Source of the DNA: Gordionus sp. m RMFG-2023
Taxonomy: Eukaryota; Nematomorpha; Gordioida; Chordodea; Parachordodidae
NCBI RefSeq assembly: GCF_954871325.1
Contig: NC_088776.1
Location: forward strand, 3,789,985 to 3,853,984
DNA length: 64,000 nucleotides
Direction: 5' to 3'
Below, piece by piece: positions 1-13,019 of this stretch. How positions within the stretch are numbered: the stretch's first letter is position 1; the number at the start of each line of letters is the position of its first letter. The notes beneath the pieces were generated by a model. That model worked only from the letters and a program-made list of their open reading frames with translations, was not told the DNA's origin and ran no database searches. A program made the position numbers and the translations under genes.

Positions 1-1063
1 ATTCATAATTTATAATATTTGCATAAAAATACAGAAAAAAAAGAAAGAAAGAAATCGGAAAAAGAAGAATGTTATATTTTTTGTTAAAATGTTAATTTAT
101 ATATTTTTTTAAAAAAATGGAACATTTAATTTATTAATAAAAGTGAAAAGAAGTGAAAAAAAAGACAGGAAGGAATAAATGAAGGGATGGATGATTAAAT
201 GAACGGGAGAATAAGAGAGAAGGAAAAGATAATCGTAATTAAATTTCGGTACGCGTTCGGGTCTTCCAAAATGGACCTATCGGATGCGATTTATCTTTAA
301 CAATTTTTAATTTGATTATTAATACGAAGAAGAAAGGATAAAAAGTATTACTCTGCCGTTAAATTTTTATTTCGCTTAGAGTTAATGTGGGGTTACACCA
401 TTTCCCCCCCCCTCCCACCCTCCAAAGATTAAAAAGTTATATTTAAATAAGAGATCTATAGATACGGCACGGGTAGAAGAGCCGAATAAATATATCCAAA
501 CTGGAGCTTATATCCGGGCCGGGTCTAAAAGTTTTTGTTGAAAAAAAATACCCGGACCGAATATTTCAAATTGCCAAATTTATTTAAAAATTAACCGGGA
601 CGGGCCATGCAAATGGTACCTCTGCCGGTTTCTGATTTAAATAAAGGCTCGTCAGATGTTTCGACTAATTTTTTCTGTAAAACATTCAATTTAATGCCAA
701 ATAACATTACTGGCAAAGTTATAAATATATACATTCCCATCGGCCGTCAATTTTTTTTCCCCCACTTATTTTTGGGAATCATCTTTGCAAATACGCTATT
801 AAACACTAAATTCTTCAAAATTATTATTATTATAATGTATTGTATTGATTAAGTGATTTAAGTGGTCTCACTTATTATTAAAATAACTATTTCAAAATAA
901 AGTTTTAATAACTATATAACAATAGGCAAAATCGAATAAGTCTAGTGGATTCAGGCGAATTTTCCTAAAAAATGATTTATTATTTTAGGTGATATCTTTA
1001 TTTTAATTAAAATAACTTTCTGATTAATTATTTAAAAATTGCATTATTTTAAAAAAAAAACAC
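1..1063. other. AT-rich stretch without a recognisable gene
   Basis: Mostly A/T runs. It contains a C-tract near 404-420 and one GC-rich dispersed repeat (482-606). The short open frame at 607-852 has no recognisable domain and AT-driven composition, so I do not call it a gene. Confidence 0.6.
482..606. repeat. GC-rich dispersed repeat (CGGGCCGGGT type), copy 1
   Basis: A short island of GGGCCGGGTC / CCCGGACCG / CCGGGACGGGCC motifs separated by A/T runs. The same motif style recurs at 2655-2835, 11112-11365, 17605-17745 and 30750-30810, so this is a dispersed degenerate family. No coding potential is visible. Confidence 0.45.
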
Positions 1064-1445
1064 TTATATGTTTAGCGTCAATGTGTTATTTTTTTTTCAC
1101 CTTTAAATCATTTTTTTGAGCGCCTTTTTAAATATTCAAGAATTTGATTTTACCGGAAATGTATGCCGTCATGTTTGGAATACCTACCCTATGAATTTCA
1201 GTCAATTTTTCCATGAACTTTTATATTGAATTTTTCATATATTTTTTATTATATAAACTATAAATGACTTAAAGGTTAACAGCAAAATTGTCTACAATTC
1301 ATAAGATAGGTAATTCCAAACGTGATAGAATATATTTCCGGTAAAATCAGATCTTTAAATTTAAAAAAAACAGGCTCAAAAAATTATTTAAAATTGTAAA
1401 AATAACACATTGCCGGGAAGAAACACATTGTCGCTAACATATAAT
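1064..1445. mobile_element. MITE family C, copy 1
   Basis: About 380 bp, palindromic overall. The left end carries AGCGTCAATGTGTTATTTTT and the right end AACACATTG..CGCTAACATATA, its inverse. Inner arms match too: TTTGATTTTACCGGAAATG on the left, and TTTCCGGTAAAATCAGA on the right, with GTTTGGAATACCTA opposite TAGGTAATTCCAAAC. There is no coding capacity, so it is a non-autonomous hairpin element. Related copies lie at 13020-13386 and 37625-37962. Confidence 0.65.
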
Positions 1446-1552
1446 ATTATGTAGATTATGCAAGATTTCGTATAAAATCAAAATTTATCCAATTTTCTAA
1501 AAAAATTAATTAGACTAAAAATTAATTTTTTTAATTTAATTTTCAGAGCGTT

Positions 1553-1815
1553 TCTTTCTTTCTTTCCTTCCTTCCTTCCTTCCTTCCTTCCTTCCTTCCT
1601 TCCTTCCTTCCTTCCTTCCTTCCTTCCTTCCTTCCTTCCTTCCTTCCTTCCTTCCTTCCTTCCTTCCTTCCTTCCTTCCTTCCTTCCTTCCTTCCTTCCT
1701 TCCTTCCTTCCTTCCTTCCTTCCTTCCTTCCTTCCTTCCTTCCTTCATTCCTTCATTCCTTCATTCCTTCTTTCCTTCCTTTCCTTTCTTCCTTCCTTTC
1801 CTTTCTTTCTTTCTT
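1553..1815. repeat. (CCTT)n microsatellite
   Basis: Nearly pure CCTT tetranucleotide repeat from about 1565 to 1745, then imperfect TTCATTCC and TTTCC variants. The long minus-strand frame of repeated Lys-Glu-Gly-Arg is only a translation of the repeat. Confidence 0.97.
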
Positions 1816-2654
1816 AATTAATTAATTAAAACTAATCGAGAAATACATACCTTATTAAAAACGTCAATTATTAAAAACTAATTTATAAAACAATAATTAT
1901 TGATTTATTTTTGAATGCTTAAAAAAAATTCCTTATTAATTCATTAATATAAAATAAATTAATGTTCCAATTTTATATTATTAATTAATATTAATGAAAT
2001 GAATTTTTTTTTTAAAAAAAAAGAAGAAAACTTTTCTAAACTCTAACAAATTTGTCACTTTATCAAATAGGACATAAAAAGATTTTAAATAAACCCCAAA
2101 GGTCAATTGGAGTTTTCATAATATATTAAATTTTAATTCTGTATTTTTTTTTGATATACTTGTTTTTTGTTAGGACTGTTGTAATGCAATGCTGATCACG
2201 CTATAATTTCTCGATTAAAGTCACTCTTGTTTGAAGAAATTCTTCTGGAAATTGTTTGAATATATTTTAAAAAAGTTTACTGAAATTAATAATATTTTAA
2301 TTGATTTTGATTTTTCTTTCATTAGAAATTTAATAAGGAAAGTTATATATATAAAAGAAAGAATGGATGAATATTATTCTGTAAAATATTTTAAAAGAGT
2401 TTTAACAAAATAAATCATTTAATTAATAAATATTTTTTTTAATATTTATAAATATCATTTATATATTTCGGGAATTTTTCAGATAATGTATGTATAAAAA
2501 ATATTTAATTTCATTATTATAAATTAAATTATATATAAATAAATATAAAATTATTTAAAAAGTTATAACTTAAAAAAAAAACTAAAGAGTATAATTATAA
2601 AATTTTATTTAAAAAACGAAATATATATATTTCAAATAACATAAATTCGATATA
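1816..2654. other. AT-rich DNA, nothing recognised
   Basis: Very A/T-rich. The 60-codon plus frame at 2231-2413 is made almost entirely of A/T codons and has no motif, so it is left uncalled. Confidence 0.5.
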
Positions 2655-2835
2655 TTAATGGCATTTTGCATGGCTCTGCCAAAACACCGAAATCCTTGCC
2701 CCCGAACCGTGCTTAAAAAAATGTGCCGGCCAATCTCTAAACAGTATTTTTTGGGACGGGTAACTTATATAATTTTTTTTTACGAGCAGGTGCCATAGTC
2801 AGAATTTTACGGACAGGGCCATAAACATTTTATAA
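2655..2835. repeat. GC-rich dispersed repeat, copy 2
   Basis: A GC island in A/T-rich DNA with GCCGGCC, GGGACGGGTAAC and GGACAGGGCC motifs, similar in style to the repeat at 482-606. Non-coding by eye. Confidence 0.35.
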
Positions 2836-3542
2836 AATTCTAGTATATAACCGCCCTCGATGTCATCTGAATTTTACGATTATTTTTTTTAGCTTTTCCG
2901 CGTTATACTCCTCAATATAGAGGGTGGTCTCTATATACCCCATTTATACAATCTCTTTTTCTTAATCTTTTAATTAAAAATTGATTTTAATATAATATAG
3001 CCGATTATAATGAATAATAGCAATCAATAATTAGATTGAGTATAAATTTTAGTTAATAATTTATTATTAATTTATTTTACTCTTAAAAATAAAAATCATT
3101 ATATATACAAATATATTTTAAGTTAATACCTATTATTAATTCTTTAAATGAAACCAGGAAATTTCTATTTTAATTGATTTTCCTGCTAAAAAGATGAATA
3201 TTTTATAAATGAATTTTTTATTTTATTTTTATTATGAGTGGTTCTTGTACCAGTAGAATTTTTTTTATTTTTTAAATATTTATTTGTATAATTTATAATT
3301 TATTTTGTTCTTTCCTATTTATTTTTTTTATTATTGTCGAATTAAAAAAAATAAATGAAATAGGAATTTTATTGACAAATTTTCATATTTAAAAAAAATT
3401 TGTTCTTTTAAATTAGCACCCCGATACAAAAAAAAAAAATTATTTTTTTTGTTCTTATAGAGGATATTATAATAAGTACTTAAAATATAATATGTAAGAT
3501 TAAGTGAAGAATTCCCCCTAATTTTTAAATAAACACCCTATA

Positions 3543-3773
3543 TCATAGGATGTTCAATTTGACTAAGGGAGGAGTTTGGGCTGATCCGATTGGTTCATCA
3601 CGATTAGATGTAATATAAGCAAGCGTTAAATTCCGATAGGCACGAATGACAAAAACTGCTGGTTAAAATAACCAGTTCCTATAAAAAGTAATTCTAAAAG
3701 GTATATAATAGGTCGCCTCTTATCTCAACTTAAATTTTTTCTCCCAATTTAGAACATCCGGAATATCAGCCAT
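3543..3773 (-). CDS. possible small split gene, unidentified
   Basis: On the minus strand an ATG at 3773 opens the peptide MADIPDVLNWEKKFKLR, followed by a possible donor at AA|GTTGAG. A second open stretch (3662 to a stop at 3543) reads PAVFVIRAYRNLTLAY and ends in QTPPLVKLNIL. A 36-nt gap from GTTGAG to TTTTAG resembles the micro-introns seen elsewhere in the window, but the codon phase does not join cleanly. I do not recognise a family. Either piece could be chance. It is listed because both have balanced amino-acid composition inside AT-rich DNA. Confidence 0.15.
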
Positions 3774-4337
3774 GATACCATTATATAGCTATTTTTAATG
3801 ATAGATTTTCTCCCAGAAGGTTATGCTATATTTAAACGCTTGAAGATATACTTATTCATATTTTTTTAATATAAAGAGCACTATTCAGAATATATATTTA
3901 GAAATTAAAAAAGAGATTAAAAAAAGTCCTAAAACGATCCCATACTATTTTTTCTTTATCAACCAAAATGCATCTAATTAATTAATTATATCGTTATTTT
4001 TATGGAAATAAGACTTTTTGCGATTTTAAGAACCTTTTTTTTCCTAGTTTCCAATAGGCTTCTATTTTCGAAAACTGTAATTTTGAAGCAATGTGAGATA
4101 TAGATTGATTCTAATGAAAAGTGTTAGTCAGTGTCCCTGCTCATCTTAATATTCTTTCTTAATGAATCACTCAATCCGTTCTGAAAAGTGGCTATTTGGG
4201 GTTTCAAAAATAAAATTAGATTTTATAAAATTTAAGGTGATATATCTTCTTCAATAGAAAACTTAAAGGTGAAATTACTCTTATTTCATTTTGCTCTAAA
4301 AATCACATTAGAGACAGCTATTTGTAATTATAATCAA

Positions 4338-4554
4338 TATTGTTAAACGGCTCGATTTGAGCCGGTTTTAAAAACGGCTAACTCATTATTTTAGCCAGAA
4401 AAATATTGTCTAAGTCTCGAGATTTCGTTAATAGATGTTCAAACCTTTGTGCCACTTATGAGCAAGATTTTAAGGCCGGCATAATAATTTTCCTAATGAG
4501 ATATTGAGAGGCTTTTTTAAAAAATCGGCTCAAAATGGGTCATTTAACAACATT
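4338..4554. mobile_element. MITE family A (hairpin, hAT-type), copy 1
   Basis: Starts TATTGTTAAACGGCTCGATT and ends with the inverse ATTTAACAACA. Internal arms ACTCATTATTTTAGCCAGAA and CTAATGAGATATTGAG are decayed inverse copies. The centre carries the family signature TTTGTGCCACTTATGAGCAA. About 217 bp, with no coding capacity. Confidence 0.75.
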
Positions 4555-5940
4555 TTAACCTCCGATTTCAATAAAATTCAATTTTTTTTATTTGCAAAGT
4601 TGCTTTGCCGCCACTTCTGGATTTCGCGCCAGAAGATTGAGCAAAATTCGTATTGATTATTCCTATACTTGTTAATTAATTTAAAATGATTAACATAATT
4701 TTTTAAACCTTTTACATTTTTAAATAATCATAATCGATAATACTTAATACATTTTTTTTTATTTAAAAAAAAAATAAATTCAAAATATAATTTTAAATAA
4801 TCTTTTTTATTTTTATTTCTATCATCTTCATTCAAAGGGGAGACTAAAAAAAATATATTTTAATAAAAAATTATATAAATTTTATTCCTCTAAAAAAGAA
4901 AAAATGAAATTTTATTTTTTAAAAAAAGGGAGATTTAATGATATTTTAATCAAGTCACGGCAAATAATAATATTTAAATAAAATTAATCTTATAAAATAT
5001 TTTTATTTTAATCTATTCCACAGGCATCACCATAATGTCCTCACTTTGAATTTAGACTTCTCTAACAAAAAATTTTGTAAAAAAAATATGAATGCAAAAT
5101 TCATTTATTTAAAAACGACTTTATATATTATATAATATTTGGTCATTTTATTTAAAAAAATCTTTCATCTATTAGCCGTAAGATTTCTTTATTCTATTTT
5201 AAGCGCAATTCTTATCAACTGACCATTTTAATTTTATACATAATTTATGAAAAATAATTTATCATCGAAAAAAATAAATAGTTTTTTATTTATAAATTGT
5301 CATATATAATAGGTTTAAATTCTTTCCCTTCATAATTCAAAGGCAGTTTCATAAAAAAACGATCTATAACTTTTACAAGTTTGGTATTCTTGTTGTTTTA
5401 AAAACGAGATGAAAGCAAGGCTGATAACCACACCCAGGTAGTGATTCCAAAACTGTTTTGTTGAGTGGAAAATTCATTTCAAGAATGTCAAATTTTAATA
5501 TTCAATGTAAAGAAATATAAGATTTGATAAAAGATGGAGAGATTGATTTATAGCTTCCATGAAAATATTCTTCGTGGAAAAATAGACCTATAGCTATTAA
5601 GCCCTATTTTATTATCGGGCATAGACAGAGCAATGAAGGCCCCCTATTGGAAAGGTATTTCATCGCTAGTTACAAAATACGCCGAGGTTATTTATAAATG
5701 GAAAGAGCAAAGTTAGGGCCATTTAGGGAAAGTAAAGAAAACTACCCAAGACAAAATCCATAACCCCTACCCTCTCCCCCCAAGGCATGGTATGTTTGTT
5801 AAAGCGATGTTGCCACTTTATGGGATTATGAAGCAAGTTTAAATAATAATAGTCATTATTAAATTTAAGGGACCAAAATAGGTGGCGTTAATCCTTTTGG
5901 TGTTTAACTACATTTAAAACTAATAATACTAAAATAAAAA
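4555..5940. other. intergenic, nothing recognised
   Basis: AT-rich, with somewhat higher complexity from about 5560 to 5830 (CCCTACCCTCTCCCCCC). No open frame or repeat could be assigned. Confidence 0.5.
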
Positions 5941-6036
5941 TTGTTGGAGCTAGGATGTCACATCGGCGAACTTGCTGATAAACTGATTGATTGGACTCGT
6001 CATCGCTACAAGTACAATTACACCGAAAGATTTTAA
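5941..6036 (+). CDS. protein-like open stretch, unassigned
   Basis: Thirty-one sense codons before a stop, reading LLELGCHIGELADKLIDWTR and then HRYKYNYTERF. The composition (Trp, Cys, His, Arg) is unlike the surrounding AT-coded frames. No start codon or clear splice acceptor precedes it. A possible donor, GTAAAC, lies just after the stop. It could be a host exon or a relic. I do not recognise the family. Confidence 0.15.
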   Translation: MLELGCHIGELADKLIDWTRHRYKYNYTERF

Positions 6037-7647
6037 TTTGTAAACCCGAGGCCAGCAGACTCCATGCCTGGTTCGAAAATTTAAATGGTAAAATATAAAA
6101 TTTAAATCCATTTTTATAAACCTAAACAAAATATAAATAAGAAATTATACAATCAGCTGACTATTATTATAGTGTAATTAGTAATTCGATAAATTATATA
6201 TAAATTACTTATAATTATTTAAAATAACAATATATCGTAACTAATCGTATCATCTTTATACCGAGAAGAGATTATAAAATACATTTAAACCATTAAGAGA
6301 TATTATAATTTAAAGCATAATATTGTTTATGTCATGTAGGTATAACATAACAATCTAAATTTACAACAAATTTAAATCTTATATAAGGGTCTTGCCCCTT
6401 TTATTTCAAAATATACTGTTATAACCAGTGCCTACATGATAGGATATTCACTAGAATCAAGCCCATCTCAAACACCTATATACCTACCTCCTACAAGGCG
6501 GCGTTAGTTCCATATTACCAATAACGAGCTTTTATATAATAATGGTACTCCCTTCATATATTTTAAAAGGAATAATGGCTAAATAAGTGTTATTTGATAT
6601 ATAAATTTAAACGATGTTTCAACATCATTGTATTATATTAGATCTATAAGAAAAGTAATAAATATTTTTAATAACAATATATTTTGCCTTATTTAATCTT
6701 AAATTTAATAGATAACCCCTCCCCAATAAATTTATCGTACCACAAGCTTGTCCCCCTAAAATGTCTACCCCTTTAAAAAATTAAACAAACTGCCCCCCCC
6801 CCCCTCCCAACTCATATAGATACTGGTTATAACAAAGAGAATAGATTTATTATTCATGGGTCAACTACATCTAGGTGGCTAAACTCTCATACATTACTTC
6901 CTAATAGTATTTCCCTTTCTTCACCAATTATAATAGTAATATTAATGCTAACAATAACTTAATACCTCATTACCACATCAAATGCCTTAAGTGACTTACC
7001 AACCTCCAGTTCATGATTAAGTTATACTTATGATAACAGCAGGCCAAATACATTCCTTATGTAAAATTTCTCACCCATCTTAATAAAAATATCATGGTTA
7101 GGAGTTCAAACTCTTTTAAAAAAGTTATTATTAAATCTATACTTATTGACAAAAATGATATATCTTCCTTGGAAAAATAATTGTTTAATTTTCCATTTCA
7201 CATATTAAAGATACCAACGTAAAAAAATTGCCCATTGTCAAATGTCCTGTCATTTAAGGATAATATCATCATATACTTCAATAACAAGTATGGCTTATAT
7301 TACACAGAAAATAGTAAACATAAAAATACACCATTTGCTGTGGAGTATTTGGTAAAACTCATTTCAAAATAATTTTAATTTGTAAAGTTGCTCTCATTGC
7401 CTTTTCAACACAACAATGACTTAGTAGCTACTCCGGTGAAGTGTACAAATAATTTATTTATTTACAAGCACATTAAATACCTTATATTAATCAATTTTTA
7501 TCCACAAGGACTTTGGTAGCAACTGCTACGGTAGAGGTTACAGAGGTACAACTCTCCTGGCATATTTAATCGATATCTAGTAAATGTAGATAACGTGAGT
7601 TCACATCTATTATTAAATGCGATAACAGATAAGCAGCCTCATAGTCA

Positions 7648-7863
7648 ATGTAAGATATTACCCCAAAAATTAATCCCCTTAGTCTTTAATGCACTACATG
7701 GTACTTCAATAACTAGATCTAAGCATTCGAACTTATTGCCATAGATTCTCCCCAAAATAATTGGCGAATAAAAATCAGATAATTTAACACCTAACCAATT
7801 AGAGTTTGGGAATAAATGAGGCCGCGAAATGGCAAGCCATATAGCAGGATCACCTTGGAGAAT
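7648..7863 (-). pseudogene. protein-like relic, family unknown
   Basis: A 71-codon open stretch on the minus strand without an ATG. It contains GDPAIWLAISRPHLF, GRIYGNKFECLDLVIE and KTKGINFWGNILH. Further protein-like sequence (NNRCELTLSTFTRYRLN) follows after interruption. Trp, Cys and Pro content argues against chance in such AT-rich DNA. Neighbouring stretches from 7080 to 8470 on the plus strand also look coding but broken. The origin could be a host gene relic or an old mobile or virus-like element. I cannot assign it. Confidence 0.25.
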
Positions 7864-7977
7864 TTATCATCAGATCTTTATTTATCAAACTTTACATATA
7901 TATATATGTCTTCAATCAATATAACCGGAACATTGTAATTCAGAGTCAAAATAATATCCAGAATTTTTTAAATCCTT

Positions 7978-8206
<229 letters not shown>

Positions 8207-8222
8207 TTCTTCAATCAAGCTA

Positions 8223-8465
8223 TTGAATACCATTGATTCTACTTTTCAAAATATATGTCAGCGCAAGGACTTTAGCTGGACCGATTCTCTAGGCCCACTC
8301 TTGTTCCCTTTAGTAATAACCATAATAATTCAAGATGTAAAGATTAATAGGGGTAATATTAAAACATTTAAAGATGGCGCTACACTCTTAGACCCTAAGA
8401 ACAAAATAAATGTAGAATTGATATTATCATACTTAGCTCTCAACAAGAAAATTATCGTTAAGTAA
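8223..8465 (+). CDS. hypothetical open frame, doubtful
   Basis: Eighty codons beginning just after the microsatellite, with FSWTDSLGPLLFPLVITIII and DGATLLDPKNKINVELI. The composition is protein-like and the hydrophobic run (residues about 24-36) could be membrane-associated. The frame has no family signature. Its first codons abut repeat DNA, so the start is arbitrary. It may belong with the unassigned relics around it. Confidence 0.2.
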   Translation: MNTIDSTFQNICQRKDFSWTDSLGPLLFPLVITIIIQDVKINRGNIKTFKDGATLLDPKNKINVELILSYLALNKKIIVK

Positions 8466-8640
8466 TAAAAAATGCTAAAGTAGAAACAAAATACCCCCTG
8501 CCCCCTCCCCTCCACACCACCCTAGACAAATTTATCCTAACTAACCAAGTACCAATTTGTGTCCCCCGATCATAATTAGGTGGTTCAACCAATTTAAAAT
8601 GTCTAGAAGAAAATCAATTATTCAGCATCAAAGCAAAATA

Positions 8641-8958
8641 TAAACTCTTACATTTACATCACGCCTATTATAAGATTAAAAACTTTTTAAACCTCCTATT
8701 TCCAGGAATTTTCTAGAGTTACTAAATCAAAAAAATCAAATTCATATGTTAGGACATTTTTAACCTAAATTTTTTGTCAAAATACAAACTTATAAATTAC
8801 AATATAAACTCATATACATCACGCCTATTATAAGATTAAAAACTTTTTAAACCTCCTATTTCCAGGAATTTTCCAGAGTTACTAAATCAAATTCATATTG
8901 TAGGACATTTTTAACCTTAATTTTTTGTCAACATACAAGCTTATAAATTACTCTCTCT
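8641..8958. repeat. 160-bp tandem duplication
   Basis: Two adjacent copies begin near 8641 and 8801. Both contain CATCACGCCTATTATAAGAT, AACCTCCTATTTCCAGGAAT and TTTTTAACC..AATTTTTTGTCAA, with only a few differences. The duplication looks recent relative to its AT-rich surroundings. Function unknown. Confidence 0.9.
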
Positions 8959-9081
8959 ACAAAAAACTTGATTTACGTTCTTCTTTACCTCTATTCAAGC
9001 ATTTCATTGATATAATCCTCTCTCAGTTAACGGAAAACTCATTTTTAATTTAATCAAACCAACAGAGGTTTGATTATATAA

Positions 9082-9300
9082 TCCCGAGTACCGAACTCAT
9101 CGTCAAATGTAACAGAGGTAACAAATTATCCCAAACGTTCATATTATGATTGGGATGCGGCCTTTGTGTTGCGCTTCATTAGCTATTCATTTTCGAGCAA
9201 TGACACAATACAACTAATAAACTTACGTTTATTGATTAGGGGCAAGACGGGTTATGAATGGCTAGAGGCCTATCCAAGCAAAAACAGTATCATATAACAG
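9082..9300 (+). pseudogene. protein-like open stretch, unassigned
   Basis: About 72 codons open without ATG, including VTNYPKRSYYDWDAAFVLRF and RGKTGYEWLEAYPSKN. The amino-acid composition looks coding and local GC is raised. It sits in the same 5.9-9.7 kb block of unassigned fragments. I do not know the family. Confidence 0.2.
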
Positions 9301-9699
9301 ACACCGAATTTAGATTCAAAGTGTCAATCAGAATGAGGGGGGGAGGAATATTTCAACCTTGTAAATGTCAAAGATACGAGACAGCTGACCAAAAAAGCAT
9401 AAAATAAATAAAATTATTATTCAGAAAGAATATATGAAATAGAGCTTGATCGGCGCGAATCTTTAACCATTAATAAAACTCGACCTGGTAAACATCAGCG
9501 ATCTCACGCGACAAAGGGATTGTAATGGGACTTCATTTGTATTAGACATTTTTACGCCTCTCATAGCAAATTACGAATCACTTGGAATTGCTGAAAGAAA
9601 ATCCTAATATATTCCTATATATATCTGTCAATAAAATATTTATTCCTATTAATTATTTCGATATCTCCTGAGCTTCTGGAAGAGAAGCTAAATATTTCT

Positions 9700-11111
9700 T
9701 CAAACTTGAGTTAAAGTAGCCCTAAATCCACAATCTAGGGATCATTCAAACTTAAACAAAGAATATACTATGAAATGATCTTTTTTTTGATGTCATATTT
9801 TCCAAGGATTCATGGCCATTGTCATATGATGACAAAAAAAATATTATATTAATTCATCTCCCTTTTTAAAATTTACATTTATTTTTTTTAAATGCCCTTA
9901 TTGGAATATATTAGTATTTTTAAGGTTATAATTTCCTATAAAACATTTAAAGAATATATTTTTTTTTAAATAATAAAATATATCGTTTTATTTTTAATTA
10001 GAGGAGACATACATTAAAAGAAAAAAAAGAAAAAATTTATATAATATTATTATTACATCTTATTAAGAAGTTTTTGTAAATTTTAATTGTATTCATTATA
10101 TATAAGTAATAGTAACCAATAAATTAAATAACCATATTAAGCCTTTCTTTTGAGATAAATTTATATATAACATAACCAACCAATATTTCGTTACTAATAA
10201 GTAAAGTATATAATAATAATAATATTATTGCCAAAATCTTGATTATAAAAAAATTGATCTTTATTATAATAATAATAATAATAATAATAAAAAAGAGACC
10301 TCTTCTTTTCTAAGCAAAAACTAAAAGCTTACTTAGATCCCTAATCCCACCTTTTAATTTTTTTTATTCTTACAAACTAAATTATTGTTATTATTATAAA
10401 TTAGCTATGATTTTTTATGAAATCAAATTTTATGTGGTTTTATTTTTGGCTAATAACATAATATTTTTTAATTAAAAATATATTATTTTATTTTTTTGAT
10501 TTCTAATTCGTATTACTTTTTTTTTAATCCCCGCTTATTCTTCTCATTAGTTTTTCATTTAGTTTTTAGATTTTTAAGGCCTTTTTTACTTTTGTTATCT
10601 TATCGATGTTGTTGAAAAGGGGGGGGGGGGGTTGTCGATACTGGGATCCTAAATAAATGAACTGATCTCTTCGCATTTCGCGTTTCTGAGATCAAATTGA
10701 TTTAACCCTGTTCCAAAGGCTCCCAAGAAATAAAAAAACAGAGTTGTAAAAATGAAAGCAATCTTATCATAGCCTTGCTTTATAGTTATATAATCTTTTT
10801 GGAGTCCAGTATGTTTTTATCGTGTGCCGGTCTCTACCTACCCCATATAGTGAGACGAGGTTCAGTGCAAGATGAATTACCTGATTCTTGCATTCATTTT
10901 TTGGTGAGATACGTATTCCAAAGTAGCTAAGTATCCCGAATTATTAGATTTAGAAAACAAATTTTCGAAAAAAAATAATTTATAATCTCCTTATTTTAAA
11001 ATTTTATCTTCGATTATTTCAACAAAATAATCGTATGAATGAATATATGATCAGTCTAAACCACGTTACATATTATCCAGAAATTTTAACGTAAAATCAG
11101 CTTATTAGGTA
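9700..11111. other. AT-rich DNA with simple repeats
   Basis: Contains an (AAT)n run near 10262-10290 and a poly-G tract at about 10618-10631. No gene recognised. Confidence 0.55.
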
Positions 11112-11365
11112 TCCGAAAACCCGGCCTAGCCCGTTACCCGGCCAGTATCAGCTTCGGGATAGGTTCGGGCTGGGTCGGGCATAAATTTTTAAATATGATG
11201 ATATCATTGTCAAATTAATTGATTTATATATTTTAAAATTTTTGCAAGAAAAACAAGGCGCCAATATTTGTATAAATACGGGTCGGAATTATAATTTTTA
11301 TTTCAGGTCGGGCTTTCCGGAATAGATATAAGAAATAATGGCTCGAGATAGGATAGGCCAAAAAT
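11112..11365. repeat. GC-rich dispersed repeat, copy 3
   Basis: Contains CCCGGCCTAGCCCGTTACCC, GGTTCGGGCTGGGTCGGGC and GGTCGGGCTTTCCGG. It is the longest and clearest copy of this family. A further fragment, TTCGGGCCGGGCCTTG, lies at 11652-11668. Confidence 0.5.
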
Positions 11366-13019
11366 GATATAGTGTTTTATTTATCAGCAGGATACATACT
11401 TGGGGAAAAATAAGATTAGATTAAATGTTTTAAAAATTTATATTAAGATTTTAATCTTGCACCACCAATCCTAGAGAGATAGATTAATTTCTTCTAACGA
11501 TGGTATACAGCAAGGAAACCCTTTACTCCAAGGGTCCTCTCATTCGTGCTTGTGCCAATCTAATTATTGTTCACAATTCGTACCCGATCCGCTTATGTTG
11601 TGATTAGTTAAACAACATTTTGTAAGGAATTTACATATCTAATGTGTTTATTTTCGGGCCGGGCCTTGAAAAATGTAGGCATACAGATAGTAACGTTATT
11701 AATATTATTAATTACGTTACTAGGAAAGATATCTATCTCCTTCACCCTCCCATTCCAACATTCCTACTTACCCCATATTGGATTTCTCAATTCCTGATTG
11801 CTGTTGGTTTTTTTTTAATATTTAGAATAATATAAATATTAAATATTTGATTAATTTATTTGATTAATTTATCCCTTTTTTTCCATCTCGTATTTTTTAA
11901 TAAAATAATATAATATAATATTAACATTAAAAAGAATTAATTTTTTTGTGTGTGTCGTGTATTTAATATAATATCGTACATTGAACAAGAAAGAAAGAAA
12001 AAAGAGAAAAGATAGCTAAAATGGTTAAATTCGGTTTTTTTTATTAGGAAAAAAAAAGAAGAAATTAATCAATCAGTCATTTCTTTACTCCCACTAAAAA
12101 AAATAAAAATAAAAAAAAAATAGGAAAAATTAAAAATTAAAATGGAAAAAAAAACTAAATTAATAAATTATGTCTAATTTTTGGTTAATAAAATTTAGGA
12201 AGCTTGTGGAAATTTTTTTTTCTTCCATAAAACTCCATTTTTAGAAAAAAGAGAATTTTGGCATAATTATTTTTCATAGAAAAGCGAATTCAGTTGTTTT
12301 TAAAGTCAATGGCAATTATTGGTATTATTCGCAAATTTTAAAAAATTTTAAATATTCGAATTCGCTAATATTCATAAATAAAAATAAAGCTATTTTTTTT
12401 CTGGCATTCGTCGAATACCTTTTTGATTGTAATAGTGACATTTTTGTTTAAAGATTTTTTTTTTAAACAAAATTGAAATAAATATTTATAAATGGTAAGA
12501 TTATGCAATCAGAGGTATAATTAGCTAATTACTATATTTTTAGCCGTTTAACTCTTTCCGGCGCGGAAAGACATAAATAAAAAGGGGTTATCATATGGAT
12601 ACCACCTCCCTCAGTCATATCAGGGAGGCATAGGAATTTTTAAATAAGATTGGATGAAGGGGAACATTGCCTCTAAAAAAGTGTTAAACCCAAATTTCAG
12701 CCGAAAACAAATCCCACTTTTTTGGTTTCGGGGTTTATCTTAAAAAAATATATTTTTGCTTTAATGTTAATGGATTTTCTCCAGCACGGGCCTGTAGATT
12801 GAGCCCTAATTAGTAGACATTTCGTCATTACTTGTACTACCTGAAAGAATATTCTTTTTATTAAATATCCCAAAATTATTAATTTCTTTTGAAGCACAAA
12901 AAACGAATAGTAAAATTGTTCGATTCAAAATTTACTAGTCACGCAGGGAGGAAAAGAGGGTCAAAACCTTCCCCTGACCAAAATAAGTTTATCTACTTCT
13001 TTTACAATTTTATTATGTT
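11366..13019. other. AT-rich DNA, nothing recognised
   Basis: The small frames at 11644-11835 (plus) and 12697-12897 (minus) have no family signature, and the first overlaps a GC-rich repeat fragment. Confidence 0.5.

Noticed and set aside
1536-1748. Long Lys-Glu-Gly-Arg repeat frame
   Set aside because: It is a translation of the (CCTT)n microsatellite.
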